Source: Prevotellaceae bacterium | Lineage (GTDB): Bacteria > Bacteroidota > Bacteroidia > Bacteroidales > UBA932 | Assembly (NCBI GenBank): GCA_031273485.1 | Contig: JAISRS010000428.1 | Span: forward strand, 1-5,352 | Direction: 5' to 3' | DNA length: 5,352 bases | The notes under the pieces: model-generated | Told to the model about the DNA's origin: nothing | The model's database searches: none | What the model saw: only the letters and a program-made list of their open reading frames with translations | Program-made: the position numbers and the translations under genes | In this document: piece by piece, positions 1 to 5,352 of the stretch | Position numbering within the stretch: position 1 is the first letter of the stretch | How the letters are laid out: each line of letters begins with the position of its first letter

Positions 1-956
1 GACGGAATCAGCGACAATCTGTAAGTTGAAGGCATACCTTTGCCGGCTTCGCAAAAAGTATCCTTTCTGTTTCCTTTGATTTTATTGTAGGTATATGAGA
101 TGGGAGTATCGTTAAAATCCCCGCAGATTATCACCGGGTGGGGCGACACATTAATATGTTTTGCGACTTTATCCGCCTGTCCCGCGCGTTTGATAAATGC
201 GGTTTTCAAACGTGACGACGCCTCTTCTATTTCGTCAATCCGTTTATTGCCGGAAATCAGTTTATTTATATTCAACTTTATGGATTGAAAATGCACATTA
301 TAAACCCGCACCGTCCGGTTGTTAATCTCAATATCGGAATACATGGCGGCGTTTGCCGTGCTGTCGAAAGGAATTTCGAGCGTCATTTTGATGGGATAAC
401 GACTGAAAGTGGCTATTCCATAAGACTTGTCCTTGCGTTTAATGCTGTAGAATATAGAATGATATTTGTATTGAGCAATAAGTCCTTCAAACAGCTCTTC
501 GGTGACCTTGCTGTTTGTGTAAAACTCCTGTAAACATACAATATCCGCATTTTCGGAGTTAATGAAATCCGCTATCTGTTCCTGCGTAGTATTTTTCTGA
601 TACGGGATTCTAAATCCCTGCACATTATACGACAGCAGTTTGATCGTTTGCGAATCGCTTTCAATGTCCTTCCCCGAACCGAAAGGTTTGAAGAAATAAC
701 CCGCAAAAAACATATTCGGAACAAACGCAATGAGATGCAATATCGTAAATCGCATCTTGCGCCTCACTGTCCACACGATTAAAAATGCAGTATTGATTAA
801 AAAAATAAACTGGAACAGCAGCCCGAAATAAGCGAAAAACCAAATTTTTGCAGGACTGATATATATCGACAGAAAACATATAAACAAAGATACGGCAGAC
901 GCTACACTCAGCAGTTTCAGCATAAAGCCCAATACATTATATAAAATTCTTTTCAC
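1..956 (-). CDS. Membrane-anchored endonuclease/exonuclease/phosphatase (EEP) family protein, 3' end beyond the window
   Basis: The frame is open from a GTG at 956-954 to the window edge, giving 318 codons with no stop. The N-terminus has three hydrophobic segments (about residues 5-33, 37-62 and 69-90), followed by an EEP (DNase I-like) domain from about residue 105. Visible motifs are SYNVQGF (109-115, with the conserved Asn111), LQEF (142-145, with the metal-binding Glu144), NVHFQS (220-225) and CGDFNDTP (278-285, with Asp280 and Asn282), then GKGMPSTY (305-312). The final catalytic Asp-His motif should lie just past the left edge. The layout matches a common Bacteroidota family of three-helix EEP proteins. 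Family members are metal-dependent phosphodiesterases or phosphatases, but the substrate of this subgroup is unknown. The gene starts 57 bp after mutL and is probably co-transcribed with it. The start is uncertain: alternatives are TTG at 971-969 and ATG at 923-921. GTG is preferred because it leaves a full first helix of usual family length. None of the three has a good ribosome binding site. Confidence 0.88.
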   Translation of the reverse strand, partial: MKRILYNVLGFMLKLLSVASAVSLFICFLSIYISPAKIWFFAYFGLLFQFIFLINTAFLIVWTVRRKMRFTILHLIAFVPNMFFAGYFFKPFGSGKDIESDSQTIKLLSYNVQGFRIPYQKNTTQEQIADFINSENADIVCLQEFYTNSKVTEELFEGLIAQYKYHSIFYSIKRKDKSYGIATFSRYPIKMTLEIPFDSTANAAMYSDIEINNRTVRVYNVHFQSIKLNINKLISGNKRIDEIEEASSRLKTAFIKRAGQADKVAKHINVSPHPVIICGDFNDTPISYTYNKIKGNRKDTFCEAGKGMPSTYRLSLIP

Positions 957-1013
957 CCGTATCTTTTTCAATGTAAAAATATTCGCCGACGTCCATCACT
1001 CCCAAACCCCCCG

Positions 1014-2831
1014 TTACTGTTTCATCAGCGATTTGTCCATATCTTCGATTGTAATTATTGACATGATTGGTTTACCTTCGGCGTCTATGTCCGGCATCCG
1101 GCACGAGAAGAGTTTATTAACAAGATGTTCCATTTCCATATCGCTCAATTCGTCGCATCTTTTTATGGCTTCCGATTTTGCCAGCGACAGCGCCAGCTTT
1201 TCATGAGTATCCCATGTGGGATTATTGTAATCCTCCTTTATGTTCCTAAGTATCTCGTCAACTACCGACCTTGCGGTTGCTTTTTCCAGACCTGCCGGAA
1301 AAGCCCGGAACACCAAACTATTGTCATCCGAACTTTGAATATCGAAACCCATTTGTTCAAGTTCGCCGCACACGCTCCGCATCAGCATACAGTCCGAAGC
1401 GGAAAGCTCCACAGTTTCGTGAAACAGCTGTTTTTGGGAAGCAACAATGGCGTTTTCCCGAAACAGAGCAATAAAACCTTCGAATAAAATACGTTGATGC
1501 GCCCTGCAAATATCAATCAGCATCAGTCCCGACTTCACCGGAGTGATTATGTATTTATCTTTTACCTGCAAAAACCGTTTGCGGTTTTTTTCTTCCTTAA
1601 ACATCGTCCCCGACTCGGCGTCGGCGGGTGTGGAAGAGAGAGAAAAGTCGGAATCCGGCTTTGCCGAACTGTTAAAATCCTCATACAACTGTTCCCAGCC
1701 GTCTATTTTGGCTGAGTTGGAATATCTCTCATTTTTGAAAGGATTATATTCTTTGTTGACAGTGATTTCAGGCGCCTTTATTTCGGTATTTTTACCGAGC
1801 GTCGGAATATTCGGAGCGCCTTCCATATCAAAGATTATCGACGGAGCAACGGCATATTTCGACAATGATTCTCTCACTACCGCATTTATAATCTGCCATA
1901 TTGCGCTTTCGTTCTCAAACTTCACCTCCGTCTTTTGGGGATGGATATTTATGTCGATATTCACAGGGTTGATTTCAAAGAAAATGAAAAACGCCGGAAA
2001 CATGTTTGAAGGCAGCAACTGTTCGTAGGATTTAAGCACCGCCGCCCTGTAGTAAGTGCTTTTGAAATACCGGTTGTTGACGAAAAAAAACTGTTCTCCG
2101 GGGCTTTTTTTGGCTTTATCCGGTTTCCCGATAAATCCCGACACGTTGGCTACCGTGGTACTGACCCCAACGTCGATGAGCGAGTTGGCGATATTTTTGC
2201 CGAATATCCCTGCAAGCCTTTGCTTTAAATTGCCCGACGGAAGGTCATACAGTTTTGTTCCGTTATTGCTGAAATGAAATTCGATATTAGGATTACAGAT
2301 GGCAATCCTTTGAAATTCGTCGATTATATGTTTCAACTCCGAGGCGTCCGACTTGAGAAACTTTCGTCGGGCGGGGATATTATAAAACAGATTTTTGACG
2401 GAAAAACTCGCGCCCGTCGGACACTGCACCGGCTCGCTTGAGACGACTTTGGAGGCGGAAATCAGCAGTCTTATTCCCAAATCCTCCGCCTGCAATTTTG
2501 TTTTTAATTCAACTTCGGACACGGCTGCAATTGAGGCTAAAGCCTCGCCTCTGAAGCCGAAGGTATTGATGCGGTCTAAATCGGCAATTTCGGCAATCTT
2601 GGAAGTGGCATGACGTTCAAACGACATTCGCGCATCCGTATCCGACATGCCCGAACCGTTATCTATCACCTGAACAAGCGTACGTCCTGCGTCTTTTATC
2701 ACTAAAGTAATCTGGGTAGCGCCGGCATCAACGGCATTTTCCATCAATTCCTTAACCACCGATGCCGGTCGTTGAACAACTTCGCCTGCCGCAATTTGAT
2801 TTGCTACGCTGTCGGGTAATAATTTAATCAT
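1014..2831 (-). CDS. mutL: DNA mismatch repair protein MutL
   Basis: This is a complete 605-residue MutL, a normal length for the family. MutL couples mismatch recognition by MutS to downstream strand removal. The N-terminal GHKL ATPase is intact: NQIAAGEVVQRP (11-22), KELMENAVDAGA (27-38, with Glu28 and Asn32), DNGSG (57-61), HATSKI (74-79) and GFRGEAL (92-98). The transducer domain carries FYNIPARRKFL (149-159) and IHPQKTEVKF (296-305, with the ATP-contacting Lys300). A variable linker covers about 330-415 and the C-terminal dimerisation domain about 420-605. The C-terminal domain keeps the family shape (LQVKDKYIITPVKSGLMLID), but the metal-binding motif DQHA(X)2E(X)4E reads D440-I-C-R-A-H-Q446-R-I-L-F-E451, so the His and first Glu positions are Cys and Gln. 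There is no CPHGRP motif near the C-terminus (SCRMPDIDAEGKP instead). The start ATG overlaps the upstream stop codon (ATGA, 2831-2828), which indicates translational coupling. Confidence 0.97.
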   Translation of the reverse strand: MIKLLPDSVANQIAAGEVVQRPASVVKELMENAVDAGATQITLVIKDAGRTLVQVIDNGSGMSDTDARMSFERHATSKIAEIADLDRINTFGFRGEALASIAAVSEVELKTKLQAEDLGIRLLISASKVVSSEPVQCPTGASFSVKNLFYNIPARRKFLKSDASELKHIIDEFQRIAICNPNIEFHFSNNGTKLYDLPSGNLKQRLAGIFGKNIANSLIDVGVSTTVANVSGFIGKPDKAKKSPGEQFFFVNNRYFKSTYYRAAVLKSYEQLLPSNMFPAFFIFFEINPVNIDINIHPQKTEVKFENESAIWQIINAVVRESLSKYAVAPSIIFDMEGAPNIPTLGKNTEIKAPEITVNKEYNPFKNERYSNSAKIDGWEQLYEDFNSSAKPDSDFSLSSTPADAESGTMFKEEKNRKRFLQVKDKYIITPVKSGLMLIDICRAHQRILFEGFIALFRENAIVASQKQLFHETVELSASDCMLMRSVCGELEQMGFDIQSSDDNSLVFRAFPAGLEKATARSVVDEILRNIKEDYNNPTWDTHEKLALSLAKSEAIKRCDELSDMEMEHLVNKLFSCRMPDIDAEGKPIMSIITIEDMDKSLMKQ

Positions 2832-3196
2832 TCGTATATTTCGATTCGTTCGGGTGTATTTTGTTCCTGCGTGAACAAATAGGGGAACAATTTGGCAAAA
2901 TAGAAAAATATCACAAGCAACAGTCCAACAGTAATCACCGTAAGAAACGACCGCGTTTTGAAGCGATACGCCTGTCGGGGTTTGATATTTTTATTACGTT
3001 CATATTCTTTTTTGAAACTTCCTTTTATATTAGGCACATAAGGTTTGCCCGATGATGTTTCGTTTACCGTACCTAACTCTTCCCGAATCCGTTTTAATCT
3101 ATTTTCCCGATCTTCCTTATCGGGGTCCCAAATCCTCGGAACATATTCAAACCTCTTGGGCTGACGTATTTTAATGAAAGAAAATTTAAGCGCCAT
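2828..3196 (-). CDS. Small single-helix membrane protein of the mutL operon, function unknown
   Basis: The protein has 122 residues. The N-terminal part (1-80) is strongly charged and basic, with FEYVPRIWDPDKEDRENRLKRI (16-37) as its most distinctive stretch. One hydrophobic segment covers about 84-108, followed by a short tail ending in ERIEIYE. There is no signal peptide, so a cytoplasmic N-terminus with one membrane anchor is likely. From memory, small proteins with a similar F-x-Y-x-P-R-x-x-D-P-x-K-E signature and one helix occur immediately upstream of mutL in many Bacteroidota. They are sometimes labelled 'riboflavin synthase subunit beta', apparently because ribH is a neighbour there; nothing here resembles a riboflavin enzyme. 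The gene ends in a 4-bp overlap with the mutL start, so the two are probably translated together, but a role in mismatch repair is not shown. The ATG at 3196 is the only plausible start, preceded by an A-rich leader without a Shine-Dalgarno sequence. Confidence 0.85.
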   Translation of the reverse strand: MALKFSFIKIRQPKRFEYVPRIWDPDKEDRENRLKRIREELGTVNETSSGKPYVPNIKGSFKKEYERNKNIKPRQAYRFKTRSFLTVITVGLLLVIFFYFAKLFPYLFTQEQNTPERIEIYE

Positions 3197-3228
3197 TACT
3201 TTATTTTTTAATTAATTTTTAAATATAA

Positions 3229-3262
3229 CAAAGCGTAAAATTACATCTTTTTATTTAATCAA
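3229..3262 (-). promoter_or_regulatory. Possible promoter of the small protein-mutL-EEP unit
   Basis: The 100 bp upstream of the start at 3196 are very AT-rich and follow a hairpin repeat, so a promoter is expected here. The Bacteroidota pattern (TTG, then 19-21 bp, then TAnnTTTG) is only approximated. TTG at 3262-3260 is followed by TAATTTTA at 3243-3236 (16-bp spacer, last base wrong), or by TACGCTTTG at 3237-3229 (22-bp spacer, one base too long). Neither is a good match, so the exact site is a guess. Confidence 0.25.
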
Positions 3263-3299
3263 CGAGTTTTCCTTTTGTCACCGAATTAAACAAATTCTC

Positions 3300-3379
3300 C
3301 GCTCGCGCGAGTTTGTAACGGGTACTAAGGACTTTAAGGTCTTTAAGTACCTTGGTACCCGTTACAAATCGCGCAAGCG
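3300..3379. repeat. Long imperfect hairpin repeat with an AAGGACTTTAAGG core
   Basis: The outer arms are 3300-3325 and 3355-3379. The inner 14 bp are perfectly complementary (TTTGTAACGGGTAC at 3312-3325 with GTACCCGTTACAAA at 3355-3368). The outer part pairs CGCTnGCGCGA with TCGCGCnAGCG, with one bulged G at 3311 and one mismatch. The 29-bp centre holds AAGGACTTTAAGGTCTTTAA (3327-3346), which partly folds on itself and recurs exactly at 4861-4880. The element begins 12 bp after the stop of the glycosyltransferase gene and lies upstream of the mutL unit. It could end or attenuate transcription, but no T-run follows on the minus strand, so it is not a standard intrinsic terminator. A REP-like interspersed palindrome is the better reading. 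Confidence 0.85.
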
Positions 3380-3391
3380 ATGATTCATTGT

Positions 3392-4669
3392 TCATCGTTC
3401 TTGCAGCGTTTTTGCGTAAATGTCCTTAACTATTTTCGCCGTATCGTCCCAGCTGAAGGAATTTACTTCTTCGAAGCCGCATCTTGTTATCATTTGATTG
3501 ATGCCTTTATAACACAGGAGCGCGTAAATGGAATCCGCCAGGGCATCCACGTCCCAAAAGTTTATTTTGATGGCATGTTTCAGTACTTCCGACACTCCCG
3601 ACTGGTTGGATATAATCACCGGAACTCCCGAACGCATTGCCTCAAGCGGCGAAATCCCGAAAGGTTCGGATACCGACGGCATAACATATACATCGCTGTA
3701 CGAATACATTTTATTGACGTCTTCTCCCTTGAGAAATCCTGTGAAATGAAATCTGCTGCCCATGCCGAGTTTTGCGACGCGTTTAACCATTCTGTTCATC
3801 ATATCGCCGCTGCCTGCCATCACAAAACGCACGTCGGGCAATTGTTTATAGACTTTATGCGCTGCTTCGATAAAATATTCGGGACCTTTCTGGAAAGTTA
3901 TACGTCCCAGGAAGGTAACGATTTTGTCGTTCACCCTGCGATTTATCTCCGAGGCTTTGTGTCCCGAGAAATCAACCGCATTGTGAACGGTAAACACCTT
4001 CGATTCGTCGATATTGTATTTGGAGATTACGATATTGCGGGTCAGGTTGCTAACCGCCATCACAGCGTCGGCTTCATCCATGCCTAATTTCTCCAGATCA
4101 TACACCGCCTGATTAACATGTTCGCCGCTGCGGTCAAATTCCGTAGCATGAACATGTATTACCAAGGGTTTGCCGGAAACCTTTTTAGCCACAATTCCCG
4201 CAAGATACGTCAGCCAGTCGTGAGCATGAATAATGTCGAAATTCTGTTGTTTGGCAATAGTTGCGGCAACCATTGCGTATCTCACAACTTCTTCCATCAG
4301 ATTTGCTCCGTATTTGCCCGAAAACCTGTATTTTTCGCCCAAATGCGAAACTGACGATTTATTATGCAAACTTTCTTCTCTCATCTGTTCGTAAGTCTCG
4401 AATCCCAGATAGGGAATAAGTCCTGAGGAGACCGAAAGAAAATTTACATTTGTCCAGTAATTTTCCAAAAAAACGTCTGTTTTGGAAGCTACATCGCTGG
4501 CATTTATAATATGCCCTATACTTTTGTCTTCATCGCCGGAGGCTTTCGGCATAACAAAAAGTATCTCTACTCCCGACTTGGCAAGACCCTTTGTTAGCCC
4601 GTAAGATGCTGTACCTAACCCTCCCGATATGTGCGGCGGAAATTCCCACCCAAACATTAATGCCTTCAT
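3392..4669 (-). CDS. Glycosyltransferase, GT4/glycogen-synthase-like
   Basis: This is a complete 425-residue GT-B fold glycosyltransferase. The N-terminal domain opens with MKALMFGWEFPPHISGGLGTA: the SGGLG loop (15-19) is equivalent to the donor-phosphate KTGGL loop of glycogen synthases. It also carries HAHDW (148-152) and IHVHATEFDRSGEHVNQ (171-187). The C-terminal domain has FLGRITFQKG (253-262, with the phosphate-contacting Arg and Lys), AGSGD (285-289) and the EX7E motif EPFGISPLE (335-343). The enzyme is a retaining cytoplasmic transferase that uses a nucleotide sugar. Close relatives in Bacteroidota are usually annotated as glycogen synthase or glycosyltransferase family 4, and are often found near a debranching enzyme and a GH57 amylase. 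Neither neighbour is visible here; the 680 bp upstream hold no gene. The glycogen role is therefore an inference from family only. The ATG at 4669 is chosen because the conserved K-x-L-M-F-G-W-E-F-P-P begins at residue 2, and a promoter box sits 22 bp upstream. Confidence 0.93.
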   Translation of the reverse strand: MKALMFGWEFPPHISGGLGTASYGLTKGLAKSGVEILFVMPKASGDEDKSIGHIINASDVASKTDVFLENYWTNVNFLSVSSGLIPYLGFETYEQMREESLHNKSSVSHLGEKYRFSGKYGANLMEEVVRYAMVAATIAKQQNFDIIHAHDWLTYLAGIVAKKVSGKPLVIHVHATEFDRSGEHVNQAVYDLEKLGMDEADAVMAVSNLTRNIVISKYNIDESKVFTVHNAVDFSGHKASEINRRVNDKIVTFLGRITFQKGPEYFIEAAHKVYKQLPDVRFVMAGSGDMMNRMVKRVAKLGMGSRFHFTGFLKGEDVNKMYSYSDVYVMPSVSEPFGISPLEAMRSGVPVIISNQSGVSEVLKHAIKINFWDVDALADSIYALLCYKGINQMITRCGFEEVNSFSWDDTAKIVKDIYAKTLQER

Positions 4670-4691
4670 GTTTATTTATTTAAGATTTGTG

Positions 4692-4723
4692 CAAAGGTAA
4701 TTGAAAATTTAATATCTTATTAA
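4692..4723 (-). promoter_or_regulatory. Bacteroidota-type promoter of the glycosyltransferase gene
   Basis: TACCTTTG at 4699-4692 matches the Bacteroidota -7 consensus TAnnTTTG perfectly and is followed by C, as is common in this phylum. At a spacing of 21 bp upstream lies GTTA (4724-4721), a weak match to the -33 TTG element, in AT-rich DNA. The start codon is at 4669, which predicts a short, A-rich leader of roughly 15 nt with no Shine-Dalgarno sequence. Confidence 0.7.
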
Positions 4724-4857
4724 CATCCTTTAATATTTTTTGTTTAAGACACAAAATATTTTTTATAAAGACTATCTTCAAGGATTGTTTTTCACCGTGT
4801 TAAGGGATGGATTCGGCGCGCGATAAAAATTCACCGCTGTTGGTTACTTTTAGGGTC

Positions 4858-4890
4858 TTTAAGGACTTTAAGGTCTTTAAAGTCCTTAAA
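4858..4890. repeat. Perfect hairpin, second copy of the AAGGACTTTAAGG core
   Basis: The arms TTTAAGGACTTTAA (4858-4871) and TTAAAGTCCTTAAA (4877-4890) are perfectly complementary over 14 bp with a 5-nt loop GGTCT. The sequence can also be read as degenerate tandem 9-mers of the form wCTTTAAGG from about 4856. It shares a 21-bp identical block (4860-4880) with 3326-3346, but the flanks differ, so the shared unit is the core rather than the whole element. Confidence 0.85.
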
Positions 4891-4978
4891 ATACTTAGCG
4901 CCCGATATTGCAGAGCACAAGTTCACAGTATCCTCTCAAGAATAGTGAAAATCCTTTAATTAAGGTTCAGACAATACA

Positions 4979-5100
4979 GCGAAAGTCGTTTTAAAACCAA
5001 AATGGGCTTTTCGCAGCCTGCGAAAGTCGTTTTAAAACCAAAATGAGCTTTTCGCAGGCTGCGAAAGTCGTTTTAAAAACAAAATGAGCTTTTCGCAGCT
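4979..5100. repeat. Three tandem 41-bp palindromic repeat units
   Basis: The units are 4979-5019, 5020-5060 and 5061-5100 (the last is 40 bp). Each begins GCGAAAGTCGTTTTAAAA and ends CTTTTCGCAG plus 1-3 bases. They differ at only a few positions: GGG or GAG after AAAAT, ACC or AAC after TTTTAAA, and CCT, GCT or CT at the junction. Each unit has complementary ends (GCGAAA with TTTCGC) and a central palindrome GTTTTAAAAC. The junctions also form hairpins: TTTCGCA-GCC-TGCGAAA (5009-5025) and TTTCGCAG-G-CTGCGAAA (5050-5066). This is a small minisatellite; with no unique spacers between copies it is not a CRISPR array. Confidence 0.92.
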
Positions 5101-5132
5101 AAATCTTATTTTGAGACGCTATGGATGGAGTT

Positions 5133-5164
5133 CCCTTCGTTCGGCGTAGCGATAGCCCGAAGGG
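5133..5164. repeat. CCCTTCG/CGAAGGG hairpin
   Basis: CCCTTCG (5133-5139) pairs with CGAAGGG (5158-5164), and GGC (5143-5145) pairs with GCC (5155-5157) inside it. It lies 4 bp before the large nested inverted repeat and may belong to the same element or be a separate short palindrome. There is no T-run that would make it a convincing intrinsic terminator on either strand. Confidence 0.55.
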
Positions 5165-5168
5165 CTTA

Positions 5169-5352
5169 ATTTTCATAACCGCAGGTCAACGACCTGCGGA
5201 AAAGCCCTCTCGAACTTCTGCCTGAAAGGCAGGACTAATTATTATTATTTCAATTTACGTGTCAGTCCTGCCTTTGACTACGTCGAACTTACGTTTCAGG
5301 CAGTTGTTCGGGAGGTTACTTCCGCAGGTCGATGACCTGCGGTTATGAAAAT
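5169..5352. repeat. Nested inverted repeat of about 184 bp (REP/MITE-like)
   Basis: The two ends are exact inverted copies over 19 bp: ATTTTCATAACCGCAGGTC (5169-5187) and its complement at 5334-5352. Each end carries its own perfect hairpin, CCGCAGGTC-N3-GACCTGCGG, at 5179-5199 (loop AAC) and 5322-5342 (loop GAT). The match continues inward with scattered mismatches through CGAAC and CTGCCTGAAA. The right arm then has about 21 extra bases (5276-5296, ACTACGTCGAACTTACG part). The arms meet again as AAAGGCAGGACT (5225-5236) and AGTCCTGCCTTT (5264-5275) around a 27-bp AT-rich centre. A further small hairpin CTGCCT-GAA-AGGCAG lies at 5218-5232. The right arm ends exactly at the window edge, so the element may be longer. 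Confidence 0.88.

Larger units (their letters stand above)
4700..5352. other. Gene-free, repeat-rich intergenic region
   Basis: I find no coding region with recognisable protein features on either strand. The part nearest the promoter (4700-4850) is AT-rich without clear structure. From 4858 onward much of the DNA falls into hairpins or tandem units, described separately. Between them, 4891-4978 has only a near-palindrome CCTTTAATTAAGG (4953-4965), and 5101-5132 shows nothing. The next gene must lie beyond the right edge. Confidence 0.8.

Noticed and set aside
100..533. Two plus-strand frames of 62 and 82 codons
   Set aside because: Both are antisense to the conserved EEP catalytic domain and show no protein features.
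661..879. A 72-codon minus-strand frame starting with ATG
   Set aside because: It is a different frame of the EEP gene, which reads through this region with membrane helices and catalytic motifs.
1543..2028. A 161-codon open frame on the plus strand inside mutL
   Set aside because: It is antisense to the well-supported MutL linker and transducer region and has no domain or start signal of its own.
1014..2831. Truncation or frameshift in mutL to explain the missing endonuclease motif
   Set aside because: The frame is continuous, the length is normal, and conserved residues lie on both sides of the altered motif (SGLMLID before, RILFE after).
3380..4087. A 235-codon open frame on the plus strand, antisense to the glycosyltransferase
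   Set aside because: It lies wholly inside a gene with clear GT-B motifs in the other frame, and its translation has no recognisable domain. It is a shadow frame.
4979..5100. Possible CRISPR array
   Set aside because: The 41-bp units follow each other directly with the whole unit conserved. There are no unique spacers and no cas genes.
5133..5164. Intrinsic terminator
   Set aside because: The stem is interrupted by internal loops and no U-run follows on either strand.
5169..5352. Possible insertion sequence or attachment site
   Set aside because: There is no transposase or integrase, no visible target-site duplication, and the right boundary coincides with the window edge. Only a non-coding inverted repeat can be supported.

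Overview
The window looks like a chromosomal segment of a Bacteroidota bacterium, most likely Bacteroidales. The evidence is the protein families (a three-helix membrane-anchored endonuclease/exonuclease/phosphatase protein, and a small membrane protein of the type found next to mutL in this phylum), a good match to the Bacteroidota -7 promoter box (TACCTTTG) in front of the glycosyltransferase gene, and start codons without clear Shine-Dalgarno sequences. All four genes lie on the minus strand, so transcription runs from high to low coordinates. This phylum assignment is inferred from reading the sequence; no search was run.

In the direction of transcription: (1) 4669-3392, a GT4/glycogen-synthase-like glycosyltransferase with its own promoter; (2) an intergenic stretch of about 195 bp holding a long imperfect hairpin repeat (3300-3379) and an AT-rich leader; (3) a small single-helix membrane protein (3196-2828) whose stop overlaps the start of mutL (2831-1014) by 4 bp; (4) 57 bp further on, a membrane-anchored EEP-fold hydrolase whose 3' end is cut off by the left edge (956-1). 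Genes 3 and 4 probably form one mutL transcription unit separate from the glycosyltransferase. The glycosyltransferase probably acts in storage-polysaccharide (glycogen-like) synthesis. MutL is the matchmaker of mismatch repair. The small membrane protein has no known function.

The right-hand 650 bp (about 4700-5352) contains no gene that I can support and is dense in repeats. It holds an AAGGACTTTAA hairpin sharing a 21-bp core with the hairpin at 3300-3379, three tandem 41-bp units that are themselves palindromic, a CCCTTCG/CGAAGGG hairpin, and a nested inverted repeat of about 184 bp whose two ends each carry CCGCAGGTC-N3-GACCTGCGG. These look like several families of small interspersed palindromic elements (REP- or MITE-like) accumulated in one intergenic region.

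The most notable points are this repeat cluster, the shared hairpin core on both sides of the glycosyltransferase gene, and a MutL whose usual endonuclease metal-binding motif is degenerate (D-I-C in place of D-Q-H). I see no clear sign of an undescribed multi-gene system; apart from the repeats this is ordinary core genome.
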